Origin: G965197555 sp965197555
Lineage (GTDB): Bacteria; Chloroflexota; Dehalococcoidia; Lucifugimonadales; UBA3495
Direction: 5' to 3'
Length of the DNA stretch: 64,000 nucleotides
Assembly (NCBI GenBank): GCA_965197555.1
Contig: OZ240213.1
Coordinates: 992,001-1,056,000 of the forward strand
Below the pieces are notes generated by a model, which had not been told where the DNA came from, searched no databases, and saw nothing but the letters and a program-made list of their open reading frames with translations. Positions 45,106 to 53,459 of this stretch are shown in pieces. Position 1 is the first letter of the stretch. Every line of letters begins with the position of its first letter. A program made the translations under genes and the position numbers.

Positions 45106-45786
45106 TCAGCCATGTTTGACCTGTTTTGCCCTACACCTTGCGATTCGTTTCTCCCAATCTCCTGACCAACCCTGTCCCTGCGCCTCTCTCGACAGGCGAA
45201 TCGCCTCACCAAAGTCCCGCTCCCGTTCTCTGATGATAGCTAGCTGCTCGAAGCCCGTGTGCGCAGGAAGCGTCTTCATCTGTTCCTCATGCTTGAACCT
45301 TTCGGCTGCGGATGGAGCCGGTACAATTTGTCTTTCACAGGCATCAATAGCAAGCTTGAGCGATATCCTGTCATTAGCGCGGTTGCGATAGTAGACCCTA
45401 ATCATATTTAGCAGGGTGAAATGCTGGTCTAGGACTGTTCCCTGGGCTGCTTCTCCACGATCAACCCCTTTACGGAGGAGCCGCATGGCGAAGGGCAAAT
45501 CGTCTTTGGGAGAAATGAACCAGGTCGCTAGGGCTGTGAGCTGGATACGCGGGTTGCCATTGGGTTCAAAGATCTTGTTGACACCAGTAGGCAGGTTGCC
45601 CCCTATACCCATAACTAGTGGTTGATACTCATTCAGGATATGTTCTCGCTCGGCATTGGTGAACTCTGCCGTCCACCACGAGAGGAGTCCGGGACTAACT
45701 GTACCGTTGCACCGTGCGTCGGAATAAAGGCTAGACGTCTGGCGAGAATCCGGACCGGAGATTAGTTTCTTAAGGCTTTTGAACAT
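45106..45786 (-). CDS. Unknown protein between hsdR and its duplicated 5' end, TPR-like C-terminus
   Basis: This 226-residue protein is not recognised. It has no signal peptide or membrane segment. The C-terminal half is helical and alternates (FEQLAIIRERERDFGEAIRLSREAQGQGW), which resembles a tetratricopeptide-type hairpin. The N-terminus has SWWTAEFTNAEREHILNEYQPL. It sits exactly between hsdR and a copy of the hsdR 5' end, as though it arrived with a target duplication. A role in the restriction locus (accessory defence or regulation) is possible but unproven. Confidence 0.65.
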   Translation of the reverse strand: MFKSLKKLISGPDSRQTSSLYSDARCNGTVSPGLLSWWTAEFTNAEREHILNEYQPLVMGIGGNLPTGVNKIFEPNGNPRIQLTALATWFISPKDDLPFAMRLLRKGVDRGEAAQGTVLDQHFTLLNMIRVYYRNRANDRISLKLAIDACERQIVPAPSAAERFKHEEQMKTLPAHTGFEQLAIIRERERDFGEAIRLSREAQGQGWSGDWEKRIARCRAKQVKHG

Positions 45787-45811
45787 GGTGTGTTCTTCGC
45801 AACCCTACGTC

Positions 45812-45915
45812 TTAGTAGGAAATAGTCGCAGGCTCACACGGGTGGCCGGCCATGGCAATGCAGATGAGCCGCTCAAGGCCCTTGTCTGTGGTGTCAGTGG
45901 CCACGGTTGTACCTT
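45812..45915 (-). pseudogene. Truncated duplicate of the hsdR 5' end
   Basis: Minus-strand codons read VATDTTDKGLERLICIAMA then GHPCEPA and stop soon after; hsdR starts MTTDTTEKGLERLVCIAMA then GHACEPA. Over 73 aligned bases I count 9 differences. It ends about 30 bases before the brnA stop and marks where hsdR would have started if the unknown gene had not been inserted. Confidence 0.75.
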
Positions 45916-45944
45916 CGTGGGTAGGATTAGCACCACTCCATTCC

Positions 45945-46247
45945 TTACGAGGCCTCGCTTTCGCTCCGCTGAACATGGTCGCGAAGCGCGCGGTTGATGT
46001 CCGTCTGATAGCCGCGGCCACCCGCCTTGGCCTTGAACCAGGTCACCACGTCGGTGTCCAACCGCAAGGTGATCTGCTGTTTCACTGGCCTATAGAAGAC
46101 GCCGCGCCGGGCGTCGGACCAGTCGAGGAGTTCCGGAACGTCAGCCGTGTCTATCTCATCGTCGGGCATCTGTTCCAGCGCCTCTAGTTCTCCCTGCTGG
46201 TCCGTCTTCAGCTCAGCTCTCTCCTTCTTCATAAGCCTCTCGCTCAT
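45945..46247 (-). CDS. brnA: BrnA-family antitoxin
   Basis: The 100-residue antitoxin has an acidic N-terminal toxin-binding region (LEALEQMPDDEIDTADVPEL) and a C-terminal ribbon-helix-helix (RRGVFYRPVKQQITLRLDTD then VVTWFKAKAGGRGYQTDINRAL). BrnA binds BrnT and represses the operon. Its start overlaps the end of brnT by 35 bases. It lies inside the restriction locus between hsdS and the hsdR 5' duplicate. Confidence 0.88.
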   Translation of the reverse strand: MSERLMKKERAELKTDQQGELEALEQMPDDEIDTADVPELLDWSDARRGVFYRPVKQQITLRLDTDVVTWFKAKAGGRGYQTDINRALRDHVQRSESEAS

Positions 46248-46506
46248 GTGTCGTTGCCTTTCGAGCGCTGATGATGCGCCCTACCTCTTCGCCGCTATCT
46301 GGATCTATAGTGGGCCACGTATGCACCACCATCACTACCACCGACCCCACCAACCCCATGGTCCGCCAACGCTGCTCGTCTTGATACGGGTCTTTTCGAG
46401 TTGCCGCCAGCGGATCATCGAAGACCAGAGATGCCGTTTCAAAGCTGATCCGGTGGCGCAGCAGATTTTGCCGGTTCTTGTCCGGGTCCCAGGTCCAAAG
46501 TGCCAA
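46213..46506 (-). CDS. brnT: BrnT-family ribonuclease toxin
   Basis: The 97-residue toxin has a RelE-like fold. WTWDPDKNRQNLLRHRISFETASLVFDDP is the family N-terminus, followed by RWRTMGLVGSVVVMVVHTW and GRIISARKATTHEREAYEEG, which carry the Arg/His residues of BrnT. It inhibits translation by RNA cleavage. The start appears to be TTG at 46506 with GGAG upstream, 12 bases after the palindrome at 46519. Confidence 0.88.
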   Translation of the reverse strand: MALWTWDPDKNRQNLLRHRISFETASLVFDDPLAATRKDPYQDEQRWRTMGLVGSVVVMVVHTWPTIDPDSGEEVGRIISARKATTHEREAYEEGES

Positions 46507-46518
46507 GCAGACATCTCC

Positions 46519-46540
46519 GTAGCCACAATATTGTAGTTAC
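46519..46540 (-). promoter_or_regulatory. Candidate BrnA operator overlapping the brnT -10 region
   Basis: A 22-bp inverted repeat is centred on the perfect palindrome ACAATATTGT (46524-46533), with outer arms GTAGCC/GTTAC. On the minus strand it contains TACAAT, a 5-of-6 match to a -10 box. Repression by BrnA binding here would explain autoregulation. Confidence 0.6.
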
Positions 46541-46555
46541 AGCAGAGGGTGGTTG

Positions 46556-48100
46556 TCAAGACGGAGATGATGAGACGGTGGGAAGGGCGTCGAATACGCT
46601 CTCCCTTCCATTATCCGGGGGTTCGCTCTCTTCTATCTGGCCCCGGTCGCTGGCTTCGTCCGGTAGGTGCGCCGCAGCCTCGCGAACATCCAGCTTACCC
46701 GTCACCACGTCGGTGATGAGGCGTGTGCGGTACTCCTGAAGTAACTCGATCTGCTGGCGGGCGCGCGCGGAGGCGGAGTCAATGTGGGCGGTGGCCTTGT
46801 CGACGTATTCCGCGATGGCGGATTGTTCGGCAGCGGGCGGTAGGGCCAGGCGCATGTACTTGAGTTGAGAGCTGTAGATATGCATTATGGTTATCCCACG
46901 CCCCATGCACGATTTCTGATACGCGCTTTGGACGCAATCGACCGCATAGCCTGTGAAGCGTGGGTTCACCTCGATTCCCGGACGGAACAGAATCACGTCA
47001 CCACCACAGTAGGCCTCTTCATCAAGAAGGTTGACTGCCGACTTACCAATTTCATCAATGGTCTCACCAGACCCGGCAAAGAGGATGTCACCGTGCTGCA
47101 TAGGCGTGTAGCTCGAAGACCGTTCTAGGCTAATGTAAGAACGGCTGCGCTCTATGTGATACTTGTGGCTCATGTAGATGTCGCCATATCGAATGCACGG
47201 AAGCCCCGAATCTACTTCGTCTTCCTTTGTGCCGCCGCCACCCTTGGAGAACTTGCCTATTCGACCCAGTTGCAACACCTCCCAATGCTCCGGCACGTCG
47301 CCGAGCCACTCGACGCCTGAGGGCTTGAGGCGGACGTTGGGGTCAAGGCCTCGAGTGACGGCTTGATTGACGATGGCCCGCTTCTCCTCCTCCAGCAGCT
47401 CGATGAGCTTCCGCTTGGCGCTGACGTACCGCCGGATGCGACGGTTCGCGTAGTCCAAATACCGGACGATGACGCGCTGCTCAGGGAGTGGTGGGAGGGG
47501 GATGCACACGGATTGGATGCCCGTGTGAGTAATGCCGTACCGCGTCACGCCATTCGCCCGCACGTGAAACTGATAGGCCACCGCCTTACTCTGCAAAGCC
47601 CGGGCCAGATATGACCCGAGTATCTCCTCGAAGGGCCGCAGCAAGGCTAAATGGTAGCCAGAGAGAAGGTCATCGGCTGACTCCGCCACAAAGGACGGGA
47701 CTCCAATGTCGTCCCACGCCTCGGAGTCCTTTGTGATGAGCACATCGTCTCGCTCTAGCCCGAATCTCGTGATTTCGTCTCGCGAGGCCGTCGCTCTCAT
47801 GAAAGGCATGGCCAGTGTGATGCGGTCGTGCTTGTAGACATCGACGTAGTTGCAGAGACGAACGGGGAACTCGTCCCCATTAGTGTGTTTATCCACGTTG
47901 CTGACACGCATGTCGGCAACGGTTCGCAGCCGTCGTACCTCCCAATGCGACGGCACATCGCTCAGCCAAGGGACGCCGGAGGGCTTGTAGGCGGGGTAGG
48001 GTTGGAAGGGCCGTCCTGTGCCTATGCTCTTTCCCGACTTCCCATATCGCCTTGGAGGCCCCTCTTGCTCAAGCCGTTTGATCACTATCGTAGTCCTCAT
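46556..48100 (-). CDS. hsdS: Type I restriction enzyme specificity (S) subunit
   Basis: The protein has about 514 residues and two target recognition domains. TRD1 starts after YPAYKPSGVPWLSDVPSHWEV and ends near PLPPLPEQRVIVRYL. A helical spacer with LIELLEEEKRAIVNQAV follows. TRD2 starts after RLKPSGVEWLGDVPEHWEV and ends near LPPAAEQSAIAEYV, followed by the second conserved helix (LLQEYRTRLITDVVTGKL). It sets the DNA sequence recognised by the HsdM and HsdR complex. ATG 48100 is taken as the start, with GTG 48109 possible. It overlaps the upstream HEPN-like gene by about 30 bases, which suggests translational coupling. Confidence 0.92.
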   Translation of the reverse strand: MRTTIVIKRLEQEGPPRRYGKSGKSIGTGRPFQPYPAYKPSGVPWLSDVPSHWEVRRLRTVADMRVSNVDKHTNGDEFPVRLCNYVDVYKHDRITLAMPFMRATASRDEITRFGLERDDVLITKDSEAWDDIGVPSFVAESADDLLSGYHLALLRPFEEILGSYLARALQSKAVAYQFHVRANGVTRYGITHTGIQSVCIPLPPLPEQRVIVRYLDYANRRIRRYVSAKRKLIELLEEEKRAIVNQAVTRGLDPNVRLKPSGVEWLGDVPEHWEVLQLGRIGKFSKGGGGTKEDEVDSGLPCIRYGDIYMSHKYHIERSRSYISLERSSSYTPMQHGDILFAGSGETIDEIGKSAVNLLDEEAYCGGDVILFRPGIEVNPRFTGYAVDCVQSAYQKSCMGRGITIMHIYSSQLKYMRLALPPAAEQSAIAEYVDKATAHIDSASARARQQIELLQEYRTRLITDVVTGKLDVREAAAHLPDEASDRGQIEESEPPDNGRESVFDALPTVSSSPS

Positions 48101-49052
48101 CAATCTCACGGCAAATCGTCCTGAGTTCGTGCAGCTTTGATTTCACATACGATGCGAAAATCCGTACCGCCTCCGGCTCTCGGGTTTGGACACAATTGTC
48201 ATTCTCATCCATATAGAACGCTTTTATTGCCATCATTGGATATTGGAGTTCATCCCAGACCGAGTCCACACCTGACCAGGCCTCAGGAGGCTTGCCTCGC
48301 TTCGACAAGGCCTCACGAAGGTCGCACAACATGTCATCTATGACCTCAACAGCAGCCGCAGCTGCATATCGGTCGCTTACACTACTAGAGTCTAATGCCC
48401 CTGTCAGCAACTTCTCGCACATATAGTCAAGTGATTCGTGGAATAGAGTGGCTAGATGCCTACCACGAAACTCGGCCTTATGTTTGTCTATATCGCCTTC
48501 CAGGTTGCCTCTCAAATCTCTCAATGCCTGAACGATTATCGACTCGCTGTCAGAGAGCTTTTGCATGAGATCAACTGAAGCTACTTGGGACTGTCCACCC
48601 ACCTTGTTGTACTCCATCACGTCAAATCTCTTCAATGACAACGAATTCCTGTTGATGGCGTAGTACGATTCACTTTTCCTTCTTCTATAGCTCGTTGGAT
48701 GCCCAACAATCTGATTCCTTATCTCACGAATGTCCTTGATGCCTGGGTAGTCATCGAGTTGAAAAGGAAAGCCAATGGCGTTCGCTAAGTTCATAAGCGC
48801 ATCCTGTTGGAGGAACATCCCTTGCAGAACTCCATAAATGGCAAGGTACAACTTCCCTTTGTTCGTCTGGTCCTCCGAGAGATCTACTCGGCGATATTCG
48901 TCTATGGCAAGCTGAACATCTTCTATCGTATCCAGACAAGCTGCGATCTGGAACCGATTGTCAAGACTCTTCAAGAACAGATGCCCAGTCACCGCACTAA
49001 ACACGATATCTCTTATTGACTGAGATAGTTTATGAATCGTCTCGTCCGTCAT
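48069..49052 (-). CDS. Unknown helical protein with HEPN-like R-x5-H motif inside the hsd operon
   Basis: The 327-residue protein starts at ATG 49052, just 5 bases after the hsdM stop; the open frame upstream of this is inside hsdM. It is mostly alpha-helical with no membrane segment. Residues 106-120 read KDIREIRNQIVGHPT, which contains R112-N-Q-I-V-G-H118. This fits the Rx4-6H motif of HEPN RNases and sits at the end of a helix, as expected. HEPN anticodon nucleases such as PrrC are known partners of type I restriction systems. An RNase or sensor role here is inference from the motif and position. Confidence 0.65.
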   Translation of the reverse strand: MTDETIHKLSQSIRDIVFSAVTGHLFLKSLDNRFQIAACLDTIEDVQLAIDEYRRVDLSEDQTNKGKLYLAIYGVLQGMFLQQDALMNLANAIGFPFQLDDYPGIKDIREIRNQIVGHPTSYRRRKSESYYAINRNSLSLKRFDVMEYNKVGGQSQVASVDLMQKLSDSESIIVQALRDLRGNLEGDIDKHKAEFRGRHLATLFHESLDYMCEKLLTGALDSSSVSDRYAAAAAVEVIDDMLCDLREALSKRGKPPEAWSGVDSVWDELQYPMMAIKAFYMDENDNCVQTREPEAVRIFASYVKSKLHELRTICREIDEDYDSDQTA

Positions 49053-49057
49053 CTCGC

Positions 49058-51187
49058 TTACGTTCTCCCGCCAGCTTGCACAATGTCCAGGAGCAACCCC
49101 TCCGTCTCCTGCTCCAGCGCCAGGATGTCGGTCCGTATCTCCTCCAGAGGCCGCAACGGCTCTGGCTTGTAGAAGTGGCGGGTGAAGCTGATCTCGTAGC
49201 CCGTCTTTATGCTGTCGGGCACGTACCAAGCGTCAGTTGCGTAGGGCAGGACCTCCCGGCGGATGAAGGCCTCGACAGCTCCCTCCTCCAGCAACGGCAC
49301 CTGCTCCGTGTCCCGGAGTTGCGGGTCGGGCTCGTACTCCACGACTGTGCTCTGGCCGTCCAGGGCAGCTTCGATCAGTCCGCGGATCCGGTCCGGTTCT
49401 ACCGCGCCCGGCTTGTGGGTCTTCTTGATGACGGGCGCGGCGGCCTCTTCACGGGATGCCAACGCCGTCTGCAATAGGTTCTTCCGCTTGGCCGTCAACT
49501 TGATGCCATGCGCGGAGGCATCTGCCACAATGACTTCCATGAATCGGTTGAAGTCGGGGTGAGGTCCGACGCCCAGCACTGCCGCCACTCGATCAATGAC
49601 GTTGGAGAGTGGCTCTTCCTTTGCGTCACGGCAGGCGGCTCGGAAGCGCTGGCGATGGTCCTGCGATAGATCGACGGTGAGCCGCAGCGGGCGCTCCACG
49701 GTAACCTTCCAGTAGCCGAAAGCCTCGTTGGGGAATATCTTCGACTGCTCCGTCTCCTCGAAGGCAAGGAAAGCATCGCAGATGCGGCCGATGTCTTCGT
49801 CGGAGAGCTCGCAGTTCTTGCTGCCCAGGTTCTTGCGCAGGGGTTGGAACCATTGGGTAGCATCGATGAGCTGAACCTTGCCTTTCCGGCGAACCGGCTT
49901 GCGGTTGCTCAGGACCCAGATGTAGGTGGCGATGCCGGTGTTGTAGAACATGTTTAGGGGTAAGGCGACGATGGCCTCCAACCAGTCGTTCTCTATGATC
50001 CAGCGGCGAATGTTGCTCTCGCCTTGGCCGGCGTCGCCGGTGAAGAGCGAGCTGCCGTTGTGGACCTCGGCCACGCGGCTGCCCATGGCCGTGTCCCGCT
50101 TCATCTTGCTGAGCATGTTTGCCAGAAACATCATCTGACCGTCGCTGGACCGGGTGATAAGGGAATGCTCGGTATCTCCCTGGTGCTCCACGACGAAGCG
50201 CGGGTCCGTGATGTCGGACTTTCCGCCCATCCGTTCAAGGTCGGTCTTCCACGACTTTCCATAGGGTGGGTTGGACAGCATGAAGTCAAACTCGCGGCCC
50301 GAAAAAGCGTCTCCAGAGAGGGTCGAGCCGTACTGCATGTTGTCTGCTACCACACCTTCCCCCTTGAGGATAAGGTCGGCTTTGCTGATGGCAAAGGTCT
50401 CCGGGTTTACCTCCTGGCCATACAGGTGGACCGATACCTCCTTGCCCTGCTCTCTAGCTAGCTGGGTGAGGGTTTCTTCGGCCACGGTGAGCATTCCGCC
50501 AGTGCCGCAAGCTCCGTCGTATATCAAGTAGGTGCCTGACAGTACCTTATAGGCAACAGGTGTGAAGACGAGGCGGGCCATGAGGTGCACCACGTCGCGT
50601 GGCGTGAAGTGCTCCCCCGCCTCCTCGTTGTTCTCCTCGTTGAAGCGCCGGATGAGCTCTTCGAAGATTGTGCCCATGGCATGGTTGTCAAGGCCGTCCA
50701 GACGCACGGAACCATCCAAGCCCAAGACTGGTTTCGGGCTGAGGTTGATGGAACTGTCCAAGAACTTCTCGACTAGGAAGCCTAAGACGTCGGCTTCGAC
50801 CAGCGTCGGAATCTGGTTGTGAAACTTGAACTTCTCTAGGACCTCTTGCACGTTGGGTGAGAAGCCGTCGAGGTAGGCTTGAAAGTCGGCCCTTAACTGC
50901 TGCTGTCTGGCCGCAGATGTCAGATCGCGAAGACGGAAGGGAGATGTGTTATAGAACGCCTCGCCGGATGCCTGCCGCAGCGCGGCGTCCTGATTGGTGA
51001 CACCGGCTGCGTCAAGCTGAGCTTTCATCCCTAGGACCGCATCCTTGGTGGGTTCTAGGACCGCGTCAAGGCGACGGATAACCGTCATAGGCAAGATGAC
51101 GTCACGGTACTTGCCTCGGACATAGACGTCGCGGAGCACATCGTCGGCGATGCCCCAGATGAAATTGCTGATGTTCAGACTACTCAC
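49058..51187 (-). CDS. hsdM: Type I restriction enzyme DNA adenine methyltransferase (M) subunit
   Basis: The 709-residue N6-adenine methyltransferase has an N-terminal helical HsdM_N domain (WGIADDVLRDVYVRGKYRDVIL), a SAM-binding motif I YDGACGTGGM (residues 223-232) and a catalytic motif IV LSNPPYG (residues 304-310). It is longer than the usual roughly 500 residues because of a C-terminal extension (from about residue 520) ending in a helical S-subunit-contact region (LEEIRTDILALEQETEGLLL). It protects host DNA and forms the core complex with HsdS. The start is a GTG at 51187. It is the first gene of the hsd locus on this strand. Confidence 0.93.
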   Translation of the reverse strand: MSSLNISNFIWGIADDVLRDVYVRGKYRDVILPMTVIRRLDAVLEPTKDAVLGMKAQLDAAGVTNQDAALRQASGEAFYNTSPFRLRDLTSAARQQQLRADFQAYLDGFSPNVQEVLEKFKFHNQIPTLVEADVLGFLVEKFLDSSINLSPKPVLGLDGSVRLDGLDNHAMGTIFEELIRRFNEENNEEAGEHFTPRDVVHLMARLVFTPVAYKVLSGTYLIYDGACGTGGMLTVAEETLTQLAREQGKEVSVHLYGQEVNPETFAISKADLILKGEGVVADNMQYGSTLSGDAFSGREFDFMLSNPPYGKSWKTDLERMGGKSDITDPRFVVEHQGDTEHSLITRSSDGQMMFLANMLSKMKRDTAMGSRVAEVHNGSSLFTGDAGQGESNIRRWIIENDWLEAIVALPLNMFYNTGIATYIWVLSNRKPVRRKGKVQLIDATQWFQPLRKNLGSKNCELSDEDIGRICDAFLAFEETEQSKIFPNEAFGYWKVTVERPLRLTVDLSQDHRQRFRAACRDAKEEPLSNVIDRVAAVLGVGPHPDFNRFMEVIVADASAHGIKLTAKRKNLLQTALASREEAAAPVIKKTHKPGAVEPDRIRGLIEAALDGQSTVVEYEPDPQLRDTEQVPLLEEGAVEAFIRREVLPYATDAWYVPDSIKTGYEISFTRHFYKPEPLRPLEEIRTDILALEQETEGLLLDIVQAGGRT

Positions 51188-51454
51188 TGGTTCATCTCTC
51201 TAAGTAGGTGGCTTTCATAGCCAGCGCGCCCACCGGTTCGGCTATCTATACCGGCATCACGGCTCGTGTCGTGGCTGACCAGTTGAGATCTTCGGGGAAA
51301 GCCTGTGCCTTGGAGGTCTAGATTCTTTCCGACATCCTCCGGTCCGAGCCAAGCCATTTTGAGCTTAGCGAACTCTAACGGTCAGTAAGTGAAGGGTGTT
51401 GGATAGACACAGAAATACTGTCTCGGCGATGAGGGTCCAGCCCAATGAAAGACT
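51188..51454. other. Gap between hsdM and tRNA-Gly
   Basis: No gene is seen. The hsdM promoter is presumably here but no clear -35/-10 pair stands out. No integrase gene and no obvious direct repeat of the tRNA 3' end was noticed in it. Confidence 0.4.
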
Positions 51455-51529
<75 letters not shown>

Positions 51530-51569
51530 TCATTAACGGCCCATCGCCGGAACCCATCTTAGGCGGCGG

Positions 51570-51642
51570 TGCCGAGGGACAGAATCGAACTGTCGACACC
51601 GGCATTTTCAGTGCCGTGCTCTACCAACTGAGCTACCTCGGC
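51570..51642 (-). tRNA. tRNA-Phe (anticodon GAA)
   Basis: A full cloverleaf is visible on the minus strand. The acceptor GCCGAGG pairs with CCTCGGC, the D-arm is GCTCAGTTGGTAGAGC, the anticodon loop CTGAAAA carries GAA, the T-arm contains GTTCGATTC, and the discriminator is A. The next bases are CCG, so CCA is not encoded. It lies 40 bases upstream of tRNA-Gly and is probably co-transcribed with it. Confidence 0.97.
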
Positions 51643-51652
51643 AAGTGTCCAT

Positions 51653-51682
51653 ATCTTAATTCTAGCCTTGAAATACTGTCAA
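51653..51682 (-). promoter_or_regulatory. Promoter of the tRNA-Phe/tRNA-Gly unit
   Basis: A perfect TTGACA on the minus strand (51677-51682) and TAAGAT (51653-51658, 4 of 6 match) are 18 bases apart and end 10 bases before the tRNA-Phe 5' end. Confidence 0.6.
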
Positions 51683-51873
51683 GGAAGGGGGTATTGCCCC
51701 CGGGCAATGGCGTCCAACTATTTGCCTAATTATTCCTATAAAGCGCGGCTGCAATAAATTCTACCTCCCTAGTCCAACGACTCGAGATAATGGACCTAAT
51801 TGGCCCCGATTAGCCGCACAGTACAAAGGTATGGTCATGACGGGCAGACGCGATATGCTGCTCTCGCGCCGAA

Positions 51874-51903
51874 TTGATAATGGCTAAAGCTGCGGCGTAT
51901 AAT
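51874..51903 (+). promoter_or_regulatory. Promoter of the pdxS operon
   Basis: TTGATA (51874-51879, 5 of 6) and a perfect TATAAT (51898-51903) are separated by 18 bases, about 43 bases before the pdxS ATG. It probably drives pdxS-pdxT and the genes after them. Confidence 0.7.
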
Positions 51904-51946
51904 ACAAGCCAAATAATCAGCATAATCCAGCAGGGGGATGGCAGCG

Positions 51947-52837
51947 ATGGTTGAAGTGCTAACCGGGACTCTTACGGTCAAGTCGGGTCACGCCCAGATG
52001 CTCAAGGGCGGCGTGATTATGGACGTCGTCACTGCGGAGCAGGCTCGATTAGCGCAGGAGGCGGGGGCTGTCGCAGTTATGGCTTTGGAGCGCGTGCCAG
52101 CGGACATTCGAGCAGACGGCGGAGTAGCCCGCATGACCGACCCTGCCAAGATTATTTCTATTATGGACGCGGTAAGCATCCCTGTTATGGCCAAATGCCG
52201 CATCGGCCACTTCGTAGAAGCCCAGGTGCTGGAAGCACTGGGCGTTGACTACATTGACGAGTCGGAGGTACTGACCCCAGCCGACGAGGTGCACCACGTT
52301 TGGAAGCACGATTTCACGGTGCCCTTCGTGTGCGGGTGCCGGGACTTGGGGGAGGCGCTACGCCGGATCTCCGAAGGCGCCGCTATGATACGGACCAAAG
52401 GTGAGGCCGGGACTGGCGACGTGGTGGAGGCTGTCAGGCATATGCGGGCCGTCCAGGATAATATTCGCAAGCTCCAGACCATGCCCGAGGATGAGCTCGT
52501 AGTAGAAGCGCGGAACCTCGGCGTGAGCCTGGACCTGCTCAGAAGAACCAGGGAAGAAGGTCGCCTACCGGTGGTCAACTTTGCTGCTGGTGGTGTGGCG
52601 ACGCCGGCTGATGCCGCGATGATGATGCAATTGGGAGCCGATGGCGTGTTCGTCGGCTCCGGCATATTCAAGTCCGGCGATCCGGCCAGGCGCGGCTATT
52701 CAATCGTGCAGGCGGTAACTCACTACAAGGATCCACAGATAATCGCCGAAGTATCCAAAGACCTGGGTGAGCCTATGGTGGGTATCAGTGCCCGAACGAT
52801 ACCCCAAGACCAGTTGCTGGCCCCCAGAAGTTTATAG
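51947..52837 (+). CDS. pdxS: Pyridoxal 5'-phosphate synthase, PdxS lyase subunit
   Basis: PdxS (296 residues) makes pyridoxal phosphate from ribose 5-phosphate, glyceraldehyde 3-phosphate and ammonia delivered by PdxT. Motifs are QMLKGGVIMDVVTAEQARLA at the start, the phosphate/substrate barrel strands RVPADIRADGGVARM and IPVMAKCRIGHFVEAQ (active-site Lys), and IRTKGEAGTGDVVEA (second catalytic Lys). ATG 51947 is preferred over ATG 51938 because AGGGGG is correctly spaced only for the former. pdxT follows after 28 bases. Confidence 0.96.
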   Translation: MVEVLTGTLTVKSGHAQMLKGGVIMDVVTAEQARLAQEAGAVAVMALERVPADIRADGGVARMTDPAKIISIMDAVSIPVMAKCRIGHFVEAQVLEALGVDYIDESEVLTPADEVHHVWKHDFTVPFVCGCRDLGEALRRISEGAAMIRTKGEAGTGDVVEAVRHMRAVQDNIRKLQTMPEDELVVEARNLGVSLDLLRRTREEGRLPVVNFAAGGVATPADAAMMMQLGADGVFVGSGIFKSGDPARRGYSIVQAVTHYKDPQIIAEVSKDLGEPMVGISARTIPQDQLLAPRSL

Positions 52838-52865
52838 AGTAACAAGGCCAGGACATCGAGTCGCG

Positions 52866-53459
52866 TTGGAAGTAGGCGTCTTAGCGATACAAGGAGATTT
52901 TGCCGAACATATCACAGTACTCACGAAGCTTGGAGTGGTAGGTAGGGAGGTTAGGCTGCCGCACCAGCTAGAAGATGTGGATGGCCTCATAATTCCTGGG
53001 GGTGAGAGCACTACTCTGAGTCGCTTAATGAGTATCTACCAACTCCGCGAGCCGATCGCCGAGATGCCCCGGCAAGGCAAGGCTATTTGGGGTACCTGCG
53101 CCGGGATGATCATGATGGCTCAGGAGATAACTGAGGAAGACCCAGTACCCCTTCACCTAATGGACATCGGGGTGCAACGAAACGCTTTCGGCCGCCAAGT
53201 AGACAGTTTCGAGCAGGACCTTACGGTTCATGGATTCGACCACCCCCCCTTCCACGCTATTTTCATTCGGGCTCCTGTTATAGTAAGAGTCGGCAAGGAC
53301 GTGGAAGTGATGGCTTCCTTGCCGGACGGCCGGCCCGTAGCGGTGCAGCAAAACAAGCTTCTGGCCACGGCCTTTCATCCAGAGTTGACCGGCGACACCC
53401 GATTCCACCGCCACTTTCTAGACCTCATCGCTACAAGTAGTCCGTCTACTGCTGAATGA
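52866..53459 (+). CDS. pdxT: Pyridoxal 5'-phosphate synthase, PdxT glutaminase subunit
   Basis: The 197-residue triad glutamine amidotransferase supplies ammonia to PdxS. GVLAIQGDFAEH is the family N-terminus, IIPGGESTTLS forms the oxyanion region, the nucleophile Cys is in WGTCAGMI, and the His-Glu pair is in AFHPELTGD. The start is read as TTG 52866, as it gives the canonical N-terminus and no ATG is available; a weak GAG lies upstream. Its stop overlaps the next gene's start (ATGA). Confidence 0.93.
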   Translation: MEVGVLAIQGDFAEHITVLTKLGVVGREVRLPHQLEDVDGLIIPGGESTTLSRLMSIYQLREPIAEMPRQGKAIWGTCAGMIMMAQEITEEDPVPLHLMDIGVQRNAFGRQVDSFEQDLTVHGFDHPPFHAIFIRAPVIVRVGKDVEVMASLPDGRPVAVQQNKLLATAFHPELTGDTRFHRHFLDLIATSSPSTAE

